From contig DASXUQ010000005.1 of NCBI GenBank assembly GCA_036504735.1, positions 341,377 to 405,376 of the forward strand: a stretch of DNA of 64,000 nt, in the 5' to 3' direction. Both the position numbers and the translations under genes were made by a program. Shown here piece by piece: positions 18,386 through 26,133 of the stretch. The DNA comes from a bacterium. GTDB lineage: Bacteria > Electryoneota > RPQS01. The number at the start of each line of letters is the position of its first letter. The first letter of the stretch is position 1. The notes below the pieces were generated by a model that did no database searches, was not told the DNA's origin, and was given only the letters and a program-made list of their open reading frames with translations.

Positions 18386-19402
18386 TTACACCATTCCCAC
18401 AAACTGCCGCAGGAACCGCACGTCGTTGTCGAACAGCAAGCGGATATTGTCGATGCCGAAGCGCAGCATGGCGATGCGGTCGATGCCCAGGCCGAAGGCA
18501 TAGCCGGTGTATTTTTCGGTGTCATAGCCTACGCCCGCCAGTACGTTCGGGTCCACCATACCGCTGCCACCCATTTCCAGCCAGCCGGTCTGCTTGCACA
18601 CACGGCAGCCATTGCCCTTGCAGAAGAAGCAACTGACGTCCACCTCCGCCGACGGCTCCGTAAACGGAAAGAAATGCGGCCGCAGCCGGATCTTCGTCGT
18701 CTCGCCGAACAGCTTGCGGTAGAACTCCAGCAGTGTTCCTTTCAGGTCCGCCATCGTCACACCTTCATCCACATACAGTCCCTCGCACTGATGGAACATC
18801 GGCGAATGCGTGGCGTCGGGTCTGTCGCGGCGATAGACTCTGCCCGGCGAAATAATCCGGATCGGCGGCTGCTGCGACTCCATGGTGCGCACCTGCACCG
18901 GCGACGTTTCAGTCCGCACCACAAAGCCATTGGCCAGATAAATCGTATCGGTCTCGTCGCGCGACGGATGCCATTGCGGAGTATTCAGCATGTCGAAATT
19001 GTATTTCGTCAGTTCGATCTCCGGGCCATCCGCCACCTTGAAGCCCATGCCGCGGAAAATATCCGTGATCTCCCGCATGACGATGGTCAGCGGATGATAT
19101 GTCCCTACAAACGGCTTGCGCCCGGGCATGGTGATGTCCACCACGGGGCCGCGCTTCTTGGGCGTGAATCCTGCGACCAGCGCCTCGATCTTCGCTTCAA
19201 GGTCCGCGCGCAGTTCATTCAGCGCCTGCCCCATCCGTGGACGTTCCGCCGGCTCCACCGTGGGGACCAGCTTGAACAGATCCGCCACCTTGCCCTTGCG
19301 GCCCAGATATTTGATCTTGAGGGATTCGGCATCGGCCAGCGTGCTCGCGGAGGAAATCTCCGCCTGGGCCGAATTACGAACCGTTTCAATGTGCTCGTGC
19401 AT
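18386..19402 (-). CDS. pheS: Phenylalanine-tRNA ligase subunit alpha
   Basis: The 338-residue catalytic subunit that charges tRNA-Phe. An N-terminal coiled-coil arm is followed by the class II core with GPEIELTKYNFDMLNTPQWHPSRD, the motif 2 region RVYRRDRPDATHSPMFHQCEG and motif 3 GLGIDRIAMLRFGIDNIR. Length and motifs are complete. It is the first of the phe genes; pheT follows after the inserted gene. Confidence 0.98.
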   Translation of the reverse strand: MHEHIETVRNSAQAEISSASTLADAESLKIKYLGRKGKVADLFKLVPTVEPAERPRMGQALNELRADLEAKIEALVAGFTPKKRGPVVDITMPGRKPFVGTYHPLTIVMREITDIFRGMGFKVADGPEIELTKYNFDMLNTPQWHPSRDETDTIYLANGFVVRTETSPVQVRTMESQQPPIRIISPGRVYRRDRPDATHSPMFHQCEGLYVDEGVTMADLKGTLLEFYRKLFGETTKIRLRPHFFPFTEPSAEVDVSCFFCKGNGCRVCKQTGWLEMGGSGMVDPNVLAGVGYDTEKYTGYAFGLGIDRIAMLRFGIDNIRLLFDNDVRFLRQFVGMV

Positions 19403-19457
19403 GCTTTATGACTTTCTCACAGTAGAAACAGCTTAGCGGAAAAGCAGACTGGACATG

Positions 19458-19703
19458 TCAGTTTCGCGGCTTCTCCGGCGCAGCATCGCTCTGGGATTCT
19501 TCTTCATTTCCGGCGTTTCGTTCGACAATGACTTCCACAGCTCTGGACTGGTCGCGCGACAAGAACTCATCCGTCGCGCCCATTGCCACCGTCGTCATAC
19601 TCCCGCCGCCCTTACGGACCCGTATCCCGATCCATGCCAGCAAAGCCAGTATGCCCACGACAACGATCAAGGGAATCAAAATTGAAGACCATTCGTTCGA
19701 CAT
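19458..19703 (-). CDS. Small single-span membrane protein of unknown function
   Basis: An 81-residue protein with an N-terminal membrane helix (SILIPLIVVVGILALLAWIGI, residues 7-27), a Gly-rich hinge and an acidic cytoplasmic-type tail (DEFLSRDQSRAVEVIVER). A strong AGGAGG sits 5 bases before the ATG at 19703, which argues that it is real. It lies between rplT and pheS. The SRDQSRA...VIER tail resembles tails of small proteins of unknown function in related genomes; no function can be assigned. Confidence 0.68.
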   Translation of the reverse strand: MSNEWSSILIPLIVVVGILALLAWIGIRVRKGGGSMTTVAMGATDEFLSRDQSRAVEVIVERNAGNEEESQSDAAPEKPRN

Positions 19704-19740
19704 GCCAGCCTCCTGCCTATGATTCGGATAGGGCGTGTCT

Positions 19741-19779
19741 AAAAAAACAAGCGATCCCCAGAAACTGTGGAATCGCTTG
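19741..19779 (-). terminator. Intrinsic terminator after rplT
   Basis: On the minus strand an 8-bp stem CAAGCGAT/ATCGCTTG, extended by CC/GG pairs, is followed by seven T residues. It closes the thrS-infC-rpmI-rplT operon and separates it from the small membrane gene and pheS. Confidence 0.88.
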
Positions 19780-19837
19780 ACATCGGTCTCATTCTCACTC
19801 TGTCTTCACCCGCTTTGAGTCGTTCGCGGGATCGGAA

Positions 19838-20185
19838 TCAAGCGGCGATCTTGCGGGCCAACGTTTCAAATCCCGCCGGGTCGTTCACCGCCAGTTCGGC
19901 CAACTGCTTCCGGTCAAGTTCGATCCCCTGCGCCTTCAAGCCCGCCATAAATCGGGAGTAGCTGAGGCCACACAGCCGCGCCGCCGCGTTGATACGGACG
20001 ATCCACAGGCTGCGGTAGTCCCGCTTCTTGCGATGGCGATCCTTAAAGGCGCGGGCAAGACCCTTTTCCACCGTCTCCGTGGCCGCCTTGATCAGCGTAC
20101 GGCGACGACCCCGGTATCCCTTGGCCGCTTTGAAAACTTTGTTCCGGCGCGCCCTGTCCGCCGGGCCGTTTGTTGCGCGTGGCAT
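19838..20185 (-). CDS. rplT: 50S ribosomal protein L20
   Basis: The 115-residue L20, an early assembly protein of the large subunit. [38 protein letters not shown]-type basic helices and the C-terminal [12 protein letters not shown] globular part are all typical. It is the last gene of the infC-rpmI-rplT operon and is followed by a clear terminator. L20 represses this operon in several bacteria; I see no recognisable leader for that here. Confidence 0.98.
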   Translation of the reverse strand: MPRATNGPADRARRNKVFKAAKGYRGRRRTLIKAATETVEKGLARAFKDRHRKKRDYRSLWIVRINAAARLCGLSYSRFMAGLKAQGIELDRKQLAELAVNDPAGFETLARKIAA

Positions 20186-20223
20186 GGTATATGTTCCTCT
20201 CTAAAACGCGATGGATAACCGGG

Positions 20224-20439
20224 TCACTTGCCCGGCGACTTTGCCCCTGTCGCCAGCATCCGCGCGACCTGCTTCACGTTGGCGGACTCGACGATATTAT
20301 TGCCCATCAACTGACGCTTGCGGTTGCGGCTCTTGCATTCCAGCATGTGACGGCGGAAGGCGCTGTGGCTGACCAGCAGGCCCGTGCCCGTCTTGCGGAA
20401 TCTTTTGGCGGCCGAACGCCGGGTCTTCATCTTCGGCAT
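20224..20439 (-). CDS. rpmI: 50S ribosomal protein L35
   Basis: The 71-residue L35, starting MPKMKTRRSAAKRF, a family signature, and carrying the His/Lys/Arg-rich centre (AFRRHMLECKSRNRKRQL). It lies between infC and rplT with short gaps of 29 and 38 bases, the universal order for this operon. Confidence 0.97.
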   Translation of the reverse strand: MPKMKTRRSAAKRFRKTGTGLLVSHSAFRRHMLECKSRNRKRQLMGNNIVESANVKQVARMLATGAKSPGK

Positions 20440-20468
20440 GTGGTGCCTCGTGTATGGTAAAAACCTTC

Positions 20469-20993
20469 TTACTTCTTAATCAAGATCATCGTCATCATCC
20501 GCGGGCCTTCCATCTTCGGCGGCATCTCCAGCTTGGCGATGTCCGACAGCTCACTGGCCATCTTATCCAGCATCCGGGTCCCAAACTCCTGATGAGTAAT
20601 CATGCGGCCGCGGAACACAATCGAGGCTTTCACCTTCGCTCCCTCCTCGATGAACTTCCGGGCCATCTTGACCTTCGTCGCCAAGTCGTGTTCATCGGTG
20701 GCGGGCGATAACCGAATGCCCTTCAAGACCGTCGCCTGCTGTTTCTTGCGTGCGACGCGTTCCTTCTTCGCCAGTTCGTACTTGTATTTGCCGTAGTCCA
20801 TGATCTTGACTACCGGCGGTGTCGCCGTCGGGGCGATTTCCACCAGGTCAAGAGTTTCCTGCCTTGCCAGGCTCAGAGCCTGGTCGGACGGCATGATACC
20901 TAACTGCGATCCGTCACTTCCGATTACACGAACTTGCGCCTCGCGAATTCGCTCATTCAGGCGCACTTTTTCAGTCTTGGGATCAGATCTGAT
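20469..20993 (-). CDS. infC: Translation initiation factor IF-3, with a probable ATC start codon
   Basis: IF-3 prevents subunit joining and checks start codons. The N-domain (LNERIREAQVRVIG...LGIMPSDQAL), the linker KIMDYGKYKYE and the C-domain (TDEHDLATKVKMARKF) are complete. No ATG precedes the conserved region. An internal GTG at 20966 is possible, but it has no ribosome site; an in-frame ATC at 20993 has GGAGG with a 7-base gap. There is no ATG, GTG or TTG between the thrS stop and that ATC in this frame. Rare AUU/AUC starts on infC are the known basis of IF-3 autoregulation, so I chose ATC (174 residues). Confidence 0.9.
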   Translation of the reverse strand: MRSDPKTEKVRLNERIREAQVRVIGSDGSQLGIMPSDQALSLARQETLDLVEIAPTATPPVVKIMDYGKYKYELAKKERVARKKQQATVLKGIRLSPATDEHDLATKVKMARKFIEEGAKVKASIVFRGRMITHQEFGTRMLDKMASELSDIAKLEMPPKMEGPRMMTMILIKK

Positions 20994-21005
20994 GGCGTGA
21001 CCTCC
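20991..21005 (-). promoter_or_regulatory. Ribosome binding site and ATC start of infC
   Basis: Minus-strand GGAGG (21005-21001), seven bases, then ATC (20993-20991). This strong site next to a non-canonical codon defines the start and implies the IF-3 feedback control known from Escherichia coli and others. Confidence 0.75.
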
Positions 21006-21020
21006 GAAAAAACCTTTGGA

Positions 21021-22997
21021 TTAATGCGAAACTTTGTCGTGAACTTCCTGCTGCAGCCGGGCGGCGATATCCGCTACGGACATCGCTCCAAGGTCGCCTT
21101 CCTTGCGGCGGCGCAGCGACAGCGTGGCGGTCTCCGCCTCACGCTTGCCTACCACGGCCATGTAAGGAACCTTGTGCACTTCGGCGTCGCGGATCTTGAA
21201 GCCCAGCTTCTCATTGCGCGGATCCAGCGACGCGCGCAGCCCCTGCGCGGTCAATTCAGCAACGGCTTGGCGCGCGAACTCCATCTGGTCTTCCGTAATC
21301 GGCAGCACACGAATGTGCTCGGGAGACAGCCAAAGCGGCAGGTCGCCTGCATAGTGTTCAATAAGGATGCCGATGAATCGTTCCATCGAGCCCAGCAGTG
21401 CGCGGTGAATCATCACCGGATTGTGCTTGCCCCCATCGGCTCCGATATACTCCAGACCAAAGAGCCGCGGCATGGAGAAGTCGCACTGCACCGTGCCGCA
21501 CTGCCATGTCCGCCCGATGGCGTCCTTGATGTGAAAATCGATTTTCGGCCCGTAAAACGCGCCGTCGCCCGGATTCAGCTTGTAAGAGACTCCGAGACGC
21601 TTCAACGCCTTGTCCAAAGCGTCTTCCGCCAGATCCCACACCTCGTCCGATCCCACGCGTGACGCGGGACGGGTGGACAGTTCGATATGGAAATCCTTGA
21701 AGCCGAAGTCGCGGTACATCTCGAAGATCAGTTCCACAACCTTGGCCGCTTCCACCTCGATCTGCTCGGGAGTCACATAGATGTGAGCATCGTCCTGGGT
21801 GAACACGCGCACGCGGAACAGTCCGTGCAGCACGCCGCTCTTTTCATAGCGGTGTACCATGCCCATCTCGCACAGTTTCCACGGCAGGTCGCGATACGAG
21901 ACCTGATGGCTGGCGAACACGAGGCAATGGCCGGGGCAGTTCATCGGCTTCAGCGCGAACATCTGCTCTTCCACTTCCGTGAAGTACATGTTCTCACGGT
22001 AATGGTCGTAGTGTCCGGACTTACGCCACAGCTCTTCGTTCAGGACCAGCGGAGTCCGCAGTTCCTCATAGCCGTGTTCGCGATGCTTCTGCTTCCAGTA
22101 CTTGGAAACTTCATCCCATATGACCATGCCGCGCGGGTGCCAGAACACCGACCCCGGAGCTTCATTGTGGAAGCTGAACAGATCGAGTTCCTTGCCCAGC
22201 TTGCGATGATCGCGGCGCTTGGCCTCTTCTATGCGCAGCAAATGCTCGGCGAGCTGTTCTTTGGTGGGATAGGCCACCGCATACAGCCGCTGCAGCATCT
22301 TGTTGTGCTCGTCGCCGCGCCAGTAGGCGCCGGCCACGGAGAGAATTTTGAAAAACTTGAGACGACCGGTGGTGTCGACGTGCGGTCCGCGGCAAAGGTC
22401 GGCCCAGTTGCCCTGCTCGTAGATGGTGAGTTCCGGATCGTGATCGCCCCCGGCGGCCTCCACGTCCCCTTCCATCGGCAGGCCTTCGGTCTTGCCCGAC
22501 GTCAGATCGCGGATCAACTCAACCTTGTAAAGCTCTCCCTGACTTTCGAAGAACTTGATCGCCTCGTCCTTGTCCATCGTCTTGCGCTTAAGCGGGAGAT
22601 TCCGCTTGGAAATCTCCGCCATCTTCGCTTCGATAACCGGAAAGTCTTCCTGGGTGAAGACGTGGGGCGAATCGATGTCGTAGTAGAAGCCTTCGGCGAT
22701 GGGCGGACCGATGGTGAGTTGCGATTCCGGCCACAGTTCCTTCACGGCATGAGCCATGAGATGCGCGGCCGAGTGCCAATAGACGAACTTCCCTTCGGGG
22801 TCGCTAAAGGTCACAAAACGCAAATCGCCGCCGTGCTCGAGCGGGCGGTGCAAATCCCAGATCTGGCCATCCAGCACGGCGGCGAGCACACCGGTCGCTC
22901 CCACCTGCTGGCCTTCTGGTAATAGATCTTTTGGTTTGGTACCTGCCGGAGCCTGGACGACTCTTCCGTCGGAGAATTTGACTTCCACGTCACTCAT
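21021..22997 (-). CDS. thrS: Threonine-tRNA ligase
   Basis: The 658-residue class II synthetase has a TGS domain (residues 1-60), a second N-terminal editing domain with HSAAHLMAHAVKELWP, the catalytic core with the zinc Cys in LKPMNCPGHCLVF and RVFTQDDAHIY, and the C-terminal anticodon-binding domain (HIRVLPITEDQ). It starts five bases after tRNA-Val and probably shares the tRNA promoter. No T-box leader is visible. Confidence 0.98.
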   Translation of the reverse strand: MSDVEVKFSDGRVVQAPAGTKPKDLLPEGQQVGATGVLAAVLDGQIWDLHRPLEHGGDLRFVTFSDPEGKFVYWHSAAHLMAHAVKELWPESQLTIGPPIAEGFYYDIDSPHVFTQEDFPVIEAKMAEISKRNLPLKRKTMDKDEAIKFFESQGELYKVELIRDLTSGKTEGLPMEGDVEAAGGDHDPELTIYEQGNWADLCRGPHVDTTGRLKFFKILSVAGAYWRGDEHNKMLQRLYAVAYPTKEQLAEHLLRIEEAKRRDHRKLGKELDLFSFHNEAPGSVFWHPRGMVIWDEVSKYWKQKHREHGYEELRTPLVLNEELWRKSGHYDHYRENMYFTEVEEQMFALKPMNCPGHCLVFASHQVSYRDLPWKLCEMGMVHRYEKSGVLHGLFRVRVFTQDDAHIYVTPEQIEVEAAKVVELIFEMYRDFGFKDFHIELSTRPASRVGSDEVWDLAEDALDKALKRLGVSYKLNPGDGAFYGPKIDFHIKDAIGRTWQCGTVQCDFSMPRLFGLEYIGADGGKHNPVMIHRALLGSMERFIGILIEHYAGDLPLWLSPEHIRVLPITEDQMEFARQAVAELTAQGLRASLDPRNEKLGFKIRDAEVHKVPYMAVVGKREAETATLSLRRRKEGDLGAMSVADIAARLQQEVHDKVSH

Positions 22998-23001
22998 AGT
23001 G

Positions 23002-23075
23002 TGGGCGTTAGAAGAGTTGAACTTCTGACCTCTTGCATGTCACGCAAGCGCTCTAACCAACTGAGCTAAACGCCC
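23002..23075 (-). tRNA. tRNA-Val (anticodon GAC)
   Basis: Complete 74-base cloverleaf on the minus strand: acceptor GGGCGTT/AACGCCC, D-arm AGCTCAGTTGGTTAGAGC, anticodon loop GTGACAT between CTTGC and GCAAG, and a T-arm with GTTCAAC. Discriminator A; no encoded CCA. It ends five bases before the thrS start codon. Confidence 0.95.
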
Positions 23076-23096
23076 GGTATCCGAAAAACAAAAAAG

Positions 23097-23160
23097 CGAA
23101 AAAACGGAAATCGAAAATCAGGAAGACTCGGCTTTCAAATTTCCCGTTCCCAATTCCATC
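23097..23160. repeat. Facing pair of A-rich/T-rich 7-mer arrays in the tRNA-Leu/Val spacer
   Basis: 23097-23125 holds four degenerate units of the form CGAAAAT (unit lengths 8, 7, 7, 7). 23133-23160 holds four units beginning TTTC or TTCC, exactly 7 bases apart. Reverse-complemented, the second array has the same purine GGAA/GAAA character, so the two face each other. Confidence 0.55.
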
Positions 23161-23265
23161 TGATACGAAAAAAACCACAACCCGTGGCCGTGGTCATGCT
23201 GTACAGCGTGTCCTTCGAGACCTCGCTCCGCGGACGCGCGAACAGTGGAACGGGACCAAGAGGGG

Positions 23266-23351
23266 TGCCGGGAGCCGGACTCGAACCGGCACGGGGTTTT
23301 TGGCCCCTGAGGATTTTAAGTCCTCTGTGTCTACCATTTCACCACCCCGGC
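23266..23351 (-). tRNA. tRNA-Leu (anticodon TAA)
   Basis: An 86-base class II tRNA on the minus strand with acceptor GCCGGGG/TCCCGGC, anticodon loop CTTAAAA between GAGGA and TCCTC, a long variable arm (GGGGCC...CCCC) and T-arm GGTTCGAGT. Discriminator A; no encoded CCA. Confidence 0.95.
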
Positions 23352-23401
23352 GCAAGCACGGGATCGGTCTGCCTCCGGGCGTGATCGCGGCTGCGACGGA
23401 C

Positions 23402-23477
23402 TGGAGGCGCCGAGCGGATTCGAACCGCTGAATAGAGGTTTTGCAGACCTCCGCCTTAACCACTTGGCTACGGCGCC
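23402..23477 (-). tRNA. tRNA-Cys (anticodon GCA), CCA encoded
   Basis: Cloverleaf on the minus strand with acceptor GGCGCCG/CGGCGCC, D-arm AGCCAAGTGGTTAAGGC, anticodon loop TTGCAAA-type (GCA) between GAGGTC and ACCTC, T-arm GGTTCGAAT and discriminator T. It is the only tRNA in the window followed by a genomic CCA (23404-23402). Confidence 0.95.
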
Positions 23478-23484
23478 AAAAAAA

Positions 23485-23557
23485 GGATGAAGGATGAGGA
23501 TTGAAGAATGAACGAAGACTCACCGGGCGCCACGGCTTCATCGTTCATCATTCATAC
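23485..23557. repeat. Facing pair of GATGAA-type 7-mer arrays in the tRNA-Gly/Cys spacer
   Basis: 23485-23519 carries five 7-base units of the NNATGAA type on plus (GGATGAA, GGATGAG, GATTGAA, GAATGAA, CGAAGAC). 23537-23557 carries three units TTCATNN, the reverse complement of the same motif. The two arrays face each other across 17 bases. The same unit recurs at 52496-52530. Confidence 0.75.
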
Positions 23558-23565
23558 TTGCGTTG

Positions 23566-23637
23566 AGCGGGAGACGGGACTCGAACCCGCGACAGCCACG
23601 TTGGCAACGTGGAACTCTACCACTGAGTTACTCCCGC
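23566..23637 (-). tRNA. tRNA-Gly (anticodon GCC)
   Basis: A 72-base cloverleaf on the minus strand: acceptor GCGGGAG/CTCCCGC, D-arm AACTCAGTGGTAGAGT, anticodon loop TTGCCAA between CCACG and CGTGG, T-arm GGTTCGAGT, and discriminator T as usual for tRNA-Gly. No encoded CCA. Confidence 0.95.
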
Positions 23638-23649
23638 AAAGAACAGACT

Positions 23650-23716
23650 AAGACTCGAGACCAGAGACTTGAAAATGCCTTGACACCCCTACTCAGGTCT
23701 CAAGTCTTGAGTCTCC
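23650..23716. repeat. Facing pair of GAGACNN 7-mer arrays in the tRNA-Ala/Gly spacer
   Basis: 23650-23670 has three units on plus (AAGACTC, GAGACCA, GAGACTT). 23694-23716 has about three NNGTCTC-type units, the reverse complement of the same motif. They face each other across about 23 bases. The same GAGACNN family recurs at 34330-34357 and 53352-53386. Confidence 0.75.
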
Positions 23717-23729
23717 GGCTTTTGTCTTG

Positions 23730-23802
<73 letters not shown>

Positions 23803-23826
23803 ATGGGACTTCTGAAACGAAACCGA

Positions 23827-23855
23827 AAGATAAGGATTTCTTTCAATGATGTCAA
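23827..23855 (-). promoter_or_regulatory. Sigma-70-type promoter of the tRNA cluster
   Basis: Minus-strand -35 TTGACA (23855-23850) and -10 TATCTT (23832-23827) with a 17-base spacer. The predicted start near 23820 is about 18 bases before tRNA-Ala. It probably drives the five tRNAs and reads on into thrS-infC-rpmI-rplT. Confidence 0.85.
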
Positions 23856-24079
23856 GCCACCCTTGCCGACCTGCCTCAGGACTCACAATTAAGATAAGTC
23901 CAATTTTGACAAAGACCAAGCAAGCACGTATTGCACTTCAGCTTAGGAATCTTATATTGCGACGCACGAGGTTTTTCGAAGTGATCCCTCATGCCCGGCA
24001 CATCACCGAAACTGTCCCGAAGTTAAGCATTAATAGAATGAATCGCAAGTGCTTTTTCGGGCAGTGAGGCGCCGGATAC
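23856..24079. other. Non-coding interval without recognisable features
   Basis: Between the tRNA promoter and the next terminator there is about 220 bases of moderately AT-rich DNA. I see no supported ORF, tRNA, repeat or riboswitch. Short open frames exist but lack ribosome sites. Confidence 0.6.
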
Positions 24080-24113
24080 AAATAAAACGCCGCGAGGCTT
24101 GCACCCCGCGGCT
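24080..24113 (-). terminator. Intrinsic terminator after the Cys-rich secreted protein gene
   Basis: On the minus strand, GCCGCG/CGCGGC with inner GG/CC pairs forms the stem and is followed by CGTTTTATTTG. It lies about 95 bases after the stop at 24208. A weaker CCCCG/CGGGG hairpin lies between the two. Confidence 0.78.
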
Positions 24114-24207
24114 AAAAGGCAAAAGTCAGTCTTGAATACCTATCGTGGTGAGGTCACCCCGCTTACCGGGGAGATCCCGAAAGAACACAGGTCAATAAGA
24201 TTCTGAT

Positions 24208-24843
24208 TTAGTTATGGATACCGGACTCTACCGCCGACAGATTCACGGTATCACTTAGGTAATACCGCTTTCCATCCCGGACTTTCACCGGCGAATCTGC
24301 CGTCACGATAAACACCTGCCCCGTTACCGGGCACTTGGCAAGGATCTGCCCATCCCGATTCCCGATGACGTTTCCATCCACAGTAGCCAAGGCCACTGCC
24401 TCTCGGTCCAGTTCGGAGGCCACTGCCTCCGGATCAGCCTGAAACGCCGGCTTCATGCACTCATCCGCGACATAGTAGCGGGCATCCCCCATGTCTACAA
24501 AGGGCGTGTCATTGTGGACTTCAAACACCTTGCCCTCGCACACGGCATACTGACGGCCGTCGCACACGTCAAATACATTCGCACCATAATAAACAATCGA
24601 AGAAGAGTGATTGCATGTCATTTGATTCGAACTTTTTTGAGCATCCTGCATCTGTTTCATGTACGGGCAGTTCGCCGCACTTCCGCAACCACTATACGGG
24701 CAAGCCGCTCCACTCTTCTCAAAGCTATTCATAACCTGGTTAGAAGAGGCCCCGTGGCCCCCACAAGCGAAACTGGCAACACCGATGGAAACCACCGCCA
24801 CTGCGACCAGAACCGCCATCGAAATACCAAGTTTTTTGTTCAT
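24208..24843 (-). CDS. Exported Cys-rich protein with two YHS-like segments, function unknown
   Basis: From the ATG at 24843 this is a 211-residue protein with a clear signal peptide (MNKKLGISMAVLVAVAVV). The mature part starts with a Gly/His/Cys-rich stretch (ACGGHG), then CPYSGCGSAANCPYM, and two similar segments, VFDVCDGRQYAVC...DMGDARYYVADEC and ILAKCPVTGQVF...VRDGKRYYLSD. The CPxTG...GKRYY pattern recalls YHS-type metal-binding modules, so metal handling is possible. It is an isolated gene with its own terminator. Function not assigned. Confidence 0.75.
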   Translation of the reverse strand: MNKKLGISMAVLVAVAVVSIGVASFACGGHGASSNQVMNSFEKSGAACPYSGCGSAANCPYMKQMQDAQKSSNQMTCNHSSSIVYYGANVFDVCDGRQYAVCEGKVFEVHNDTPFVDMGDARYYVADECMKPAFQADPEAVASELDREAVALATVDGNVIGNRDGQILAKCPVTGQVFIVTADSPVKVRDGKRYYLSDTVNLSAVESGIHN

Positions 24844-25096
24844 GATTACCTCGCACTCATCCATTAAGTCGGTCTCGTTTCCGCAAGACAATATACGAAA
24901 ATATTAGCCAATTTATCTAATTAAAATGCCGCCTTGTCACAGCGACTGAAACTGTATCCAGATAGATAGTTGGCACAATTAAAAGACTATTTTAATCCTA
25001 TTTAAAATTCTACCCAGCGGCCGCATCTGCCCCGCGACACGTACATGTTGACCAAGTAAATGAAAATCGAGAGGCATACCTCCGAGGAGTGGACCC

Positions 25097-26092
25097 GTGC
25101 TTCCCCCGATCCGTGAATTCTCTATCAGCAGTGTCCCCATGCGGGATTTCGCAGGCCTTCCCGGCTTTACCCTCCGGGAGCTGGCTCCGGCCGACATCAC
25201 CAACTTCATAGAATTGGGCCTCCCCACTTGCGCCTTTATGCACGGCAGGCCAGATACGCCGCCCGACAAGATGAAGCGCGATTTTGCCGGCTTCGTTCGC
25301 GACTATGCTTTTGACGGCGAAAGCGAAGTCTACATCGTCGAAGCTCCCGACCGCACACTCGCCGCTCAGTTGTGGCTGCACACCACCCGCAACCGCTTCA
25401 ATCGGCTTGATGAACTCTGGATATGGGATATTACGGTGCGCGAGGACCAGCAGCGAAAGGGAATTGGTCGAAAACTGATGGAATTTGCGCGATTCCGGGC
25501 AGAAACTAAAAGCTGCGCGGAACTATGGCTTTTGGTATCCAGTAAAAACAATAGAGCGATTGGGCTGTATGAGTCCGCAGGCTTGAGTGTGGCTGGCCTG
25601 TTGATGTCGGCTGGCATGAACCGTGACCATGCATCTAACCGCTCGCCTGTGGCACTCAGTAGCGCAATCCTGCAACCGCTGAAACCAGAGAACGTTCAAG
25701 ATCTTTATGATCTCTGGACCGCCGCCGGTTTGCCTTTCCGTCCCGAGGGCCGTGACCGCACCGACCGCCTCACTCTGCATCTTAGTCAACCGATGCTCGG
25801 TGGCTGGGGCATATTCGACGGCAAGACCCTGATCGCAGCGGCGCTCGTGAGCTTTGACCGTCGCAAAGGTTATATCGAACGCATGGCGACTCGTCCAGAA
25901 CACCGCCGGGCCGGCATGGCCAAAGCCTTGGTCATGGCCTGCCGCCAGACATTGCAGGAGGCGGGCGCACTCGTCATATCGGCCTTGATTGAATCGGAAA
26001 ATTCGGCCAGCAGGCAACTCTTCGAGTCCTGCGGCTTCGTCAATGAGCCGACGTTGTGCTATTATTCGTATCGTGAAAACAAGAACTGTTAG
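25097..26092 (+). CDS. Protein with two tandem GNAT acetyltransferase domains
   Basis: A 331-residue protein with two GNAT folds. The first (about 20-175) has WIWDITVREDQQRKGIGRKLMEFAR and NNRAIGLYESAGL; the second (about 188-330) has YIERMATRPEHRRAGMAKALV and ENSASRQLFESCGF. Both keep the acetyl-CoA pyrophosphate loop (QRKGIG and HRRAGM). The GTG start is supported by GAGGAG seven bases upstream. The substrate is unknown. It is transcribed alone on plus, convergent with nothing and upstream of the cupredoxin gene. Confidence 0.85.
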   Translation: MLPPIREFSISSVPMRDFAGLPGFTLRELAPADITNFIELGLPTCAFMHGRPDTPPDKMKRDFAGFVRDYAFDGESEVYIVEAPDRTLAAQLWLHTTRNRFNRLDELWIWDITVREDQQRKGIGRKLMEFARFRAETKSCAELWLLVSSKNNRAIGLYESAGLSVAGLLMSAGMNRDHASNRSPVALSSAILQPLKPENVQDLYDLWTAAGLPFRPEGRDRTDRLTLHLSQPMLGGWGIFDGKTLIAAALVSFDRRKGYIERMATRPEHRRAGMAKALVMACRQTLQEAGALVISALIESENSASRQLFESCGFVNEPTLCYYSYRENKNC

Positions 26093-26133
26093 GAAGTTTA
26101 CATATTGGGTTTTTGTAATTAAACGGAGGTCGT

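Noticed and set aside
24892-25096. Promoter for the double GNAT gene (TTGGCA with TAATCC)
   Set aside because: The -35 resembles consensus, but the -10 matches poorly; the region is AT-rich enough for chance matches.
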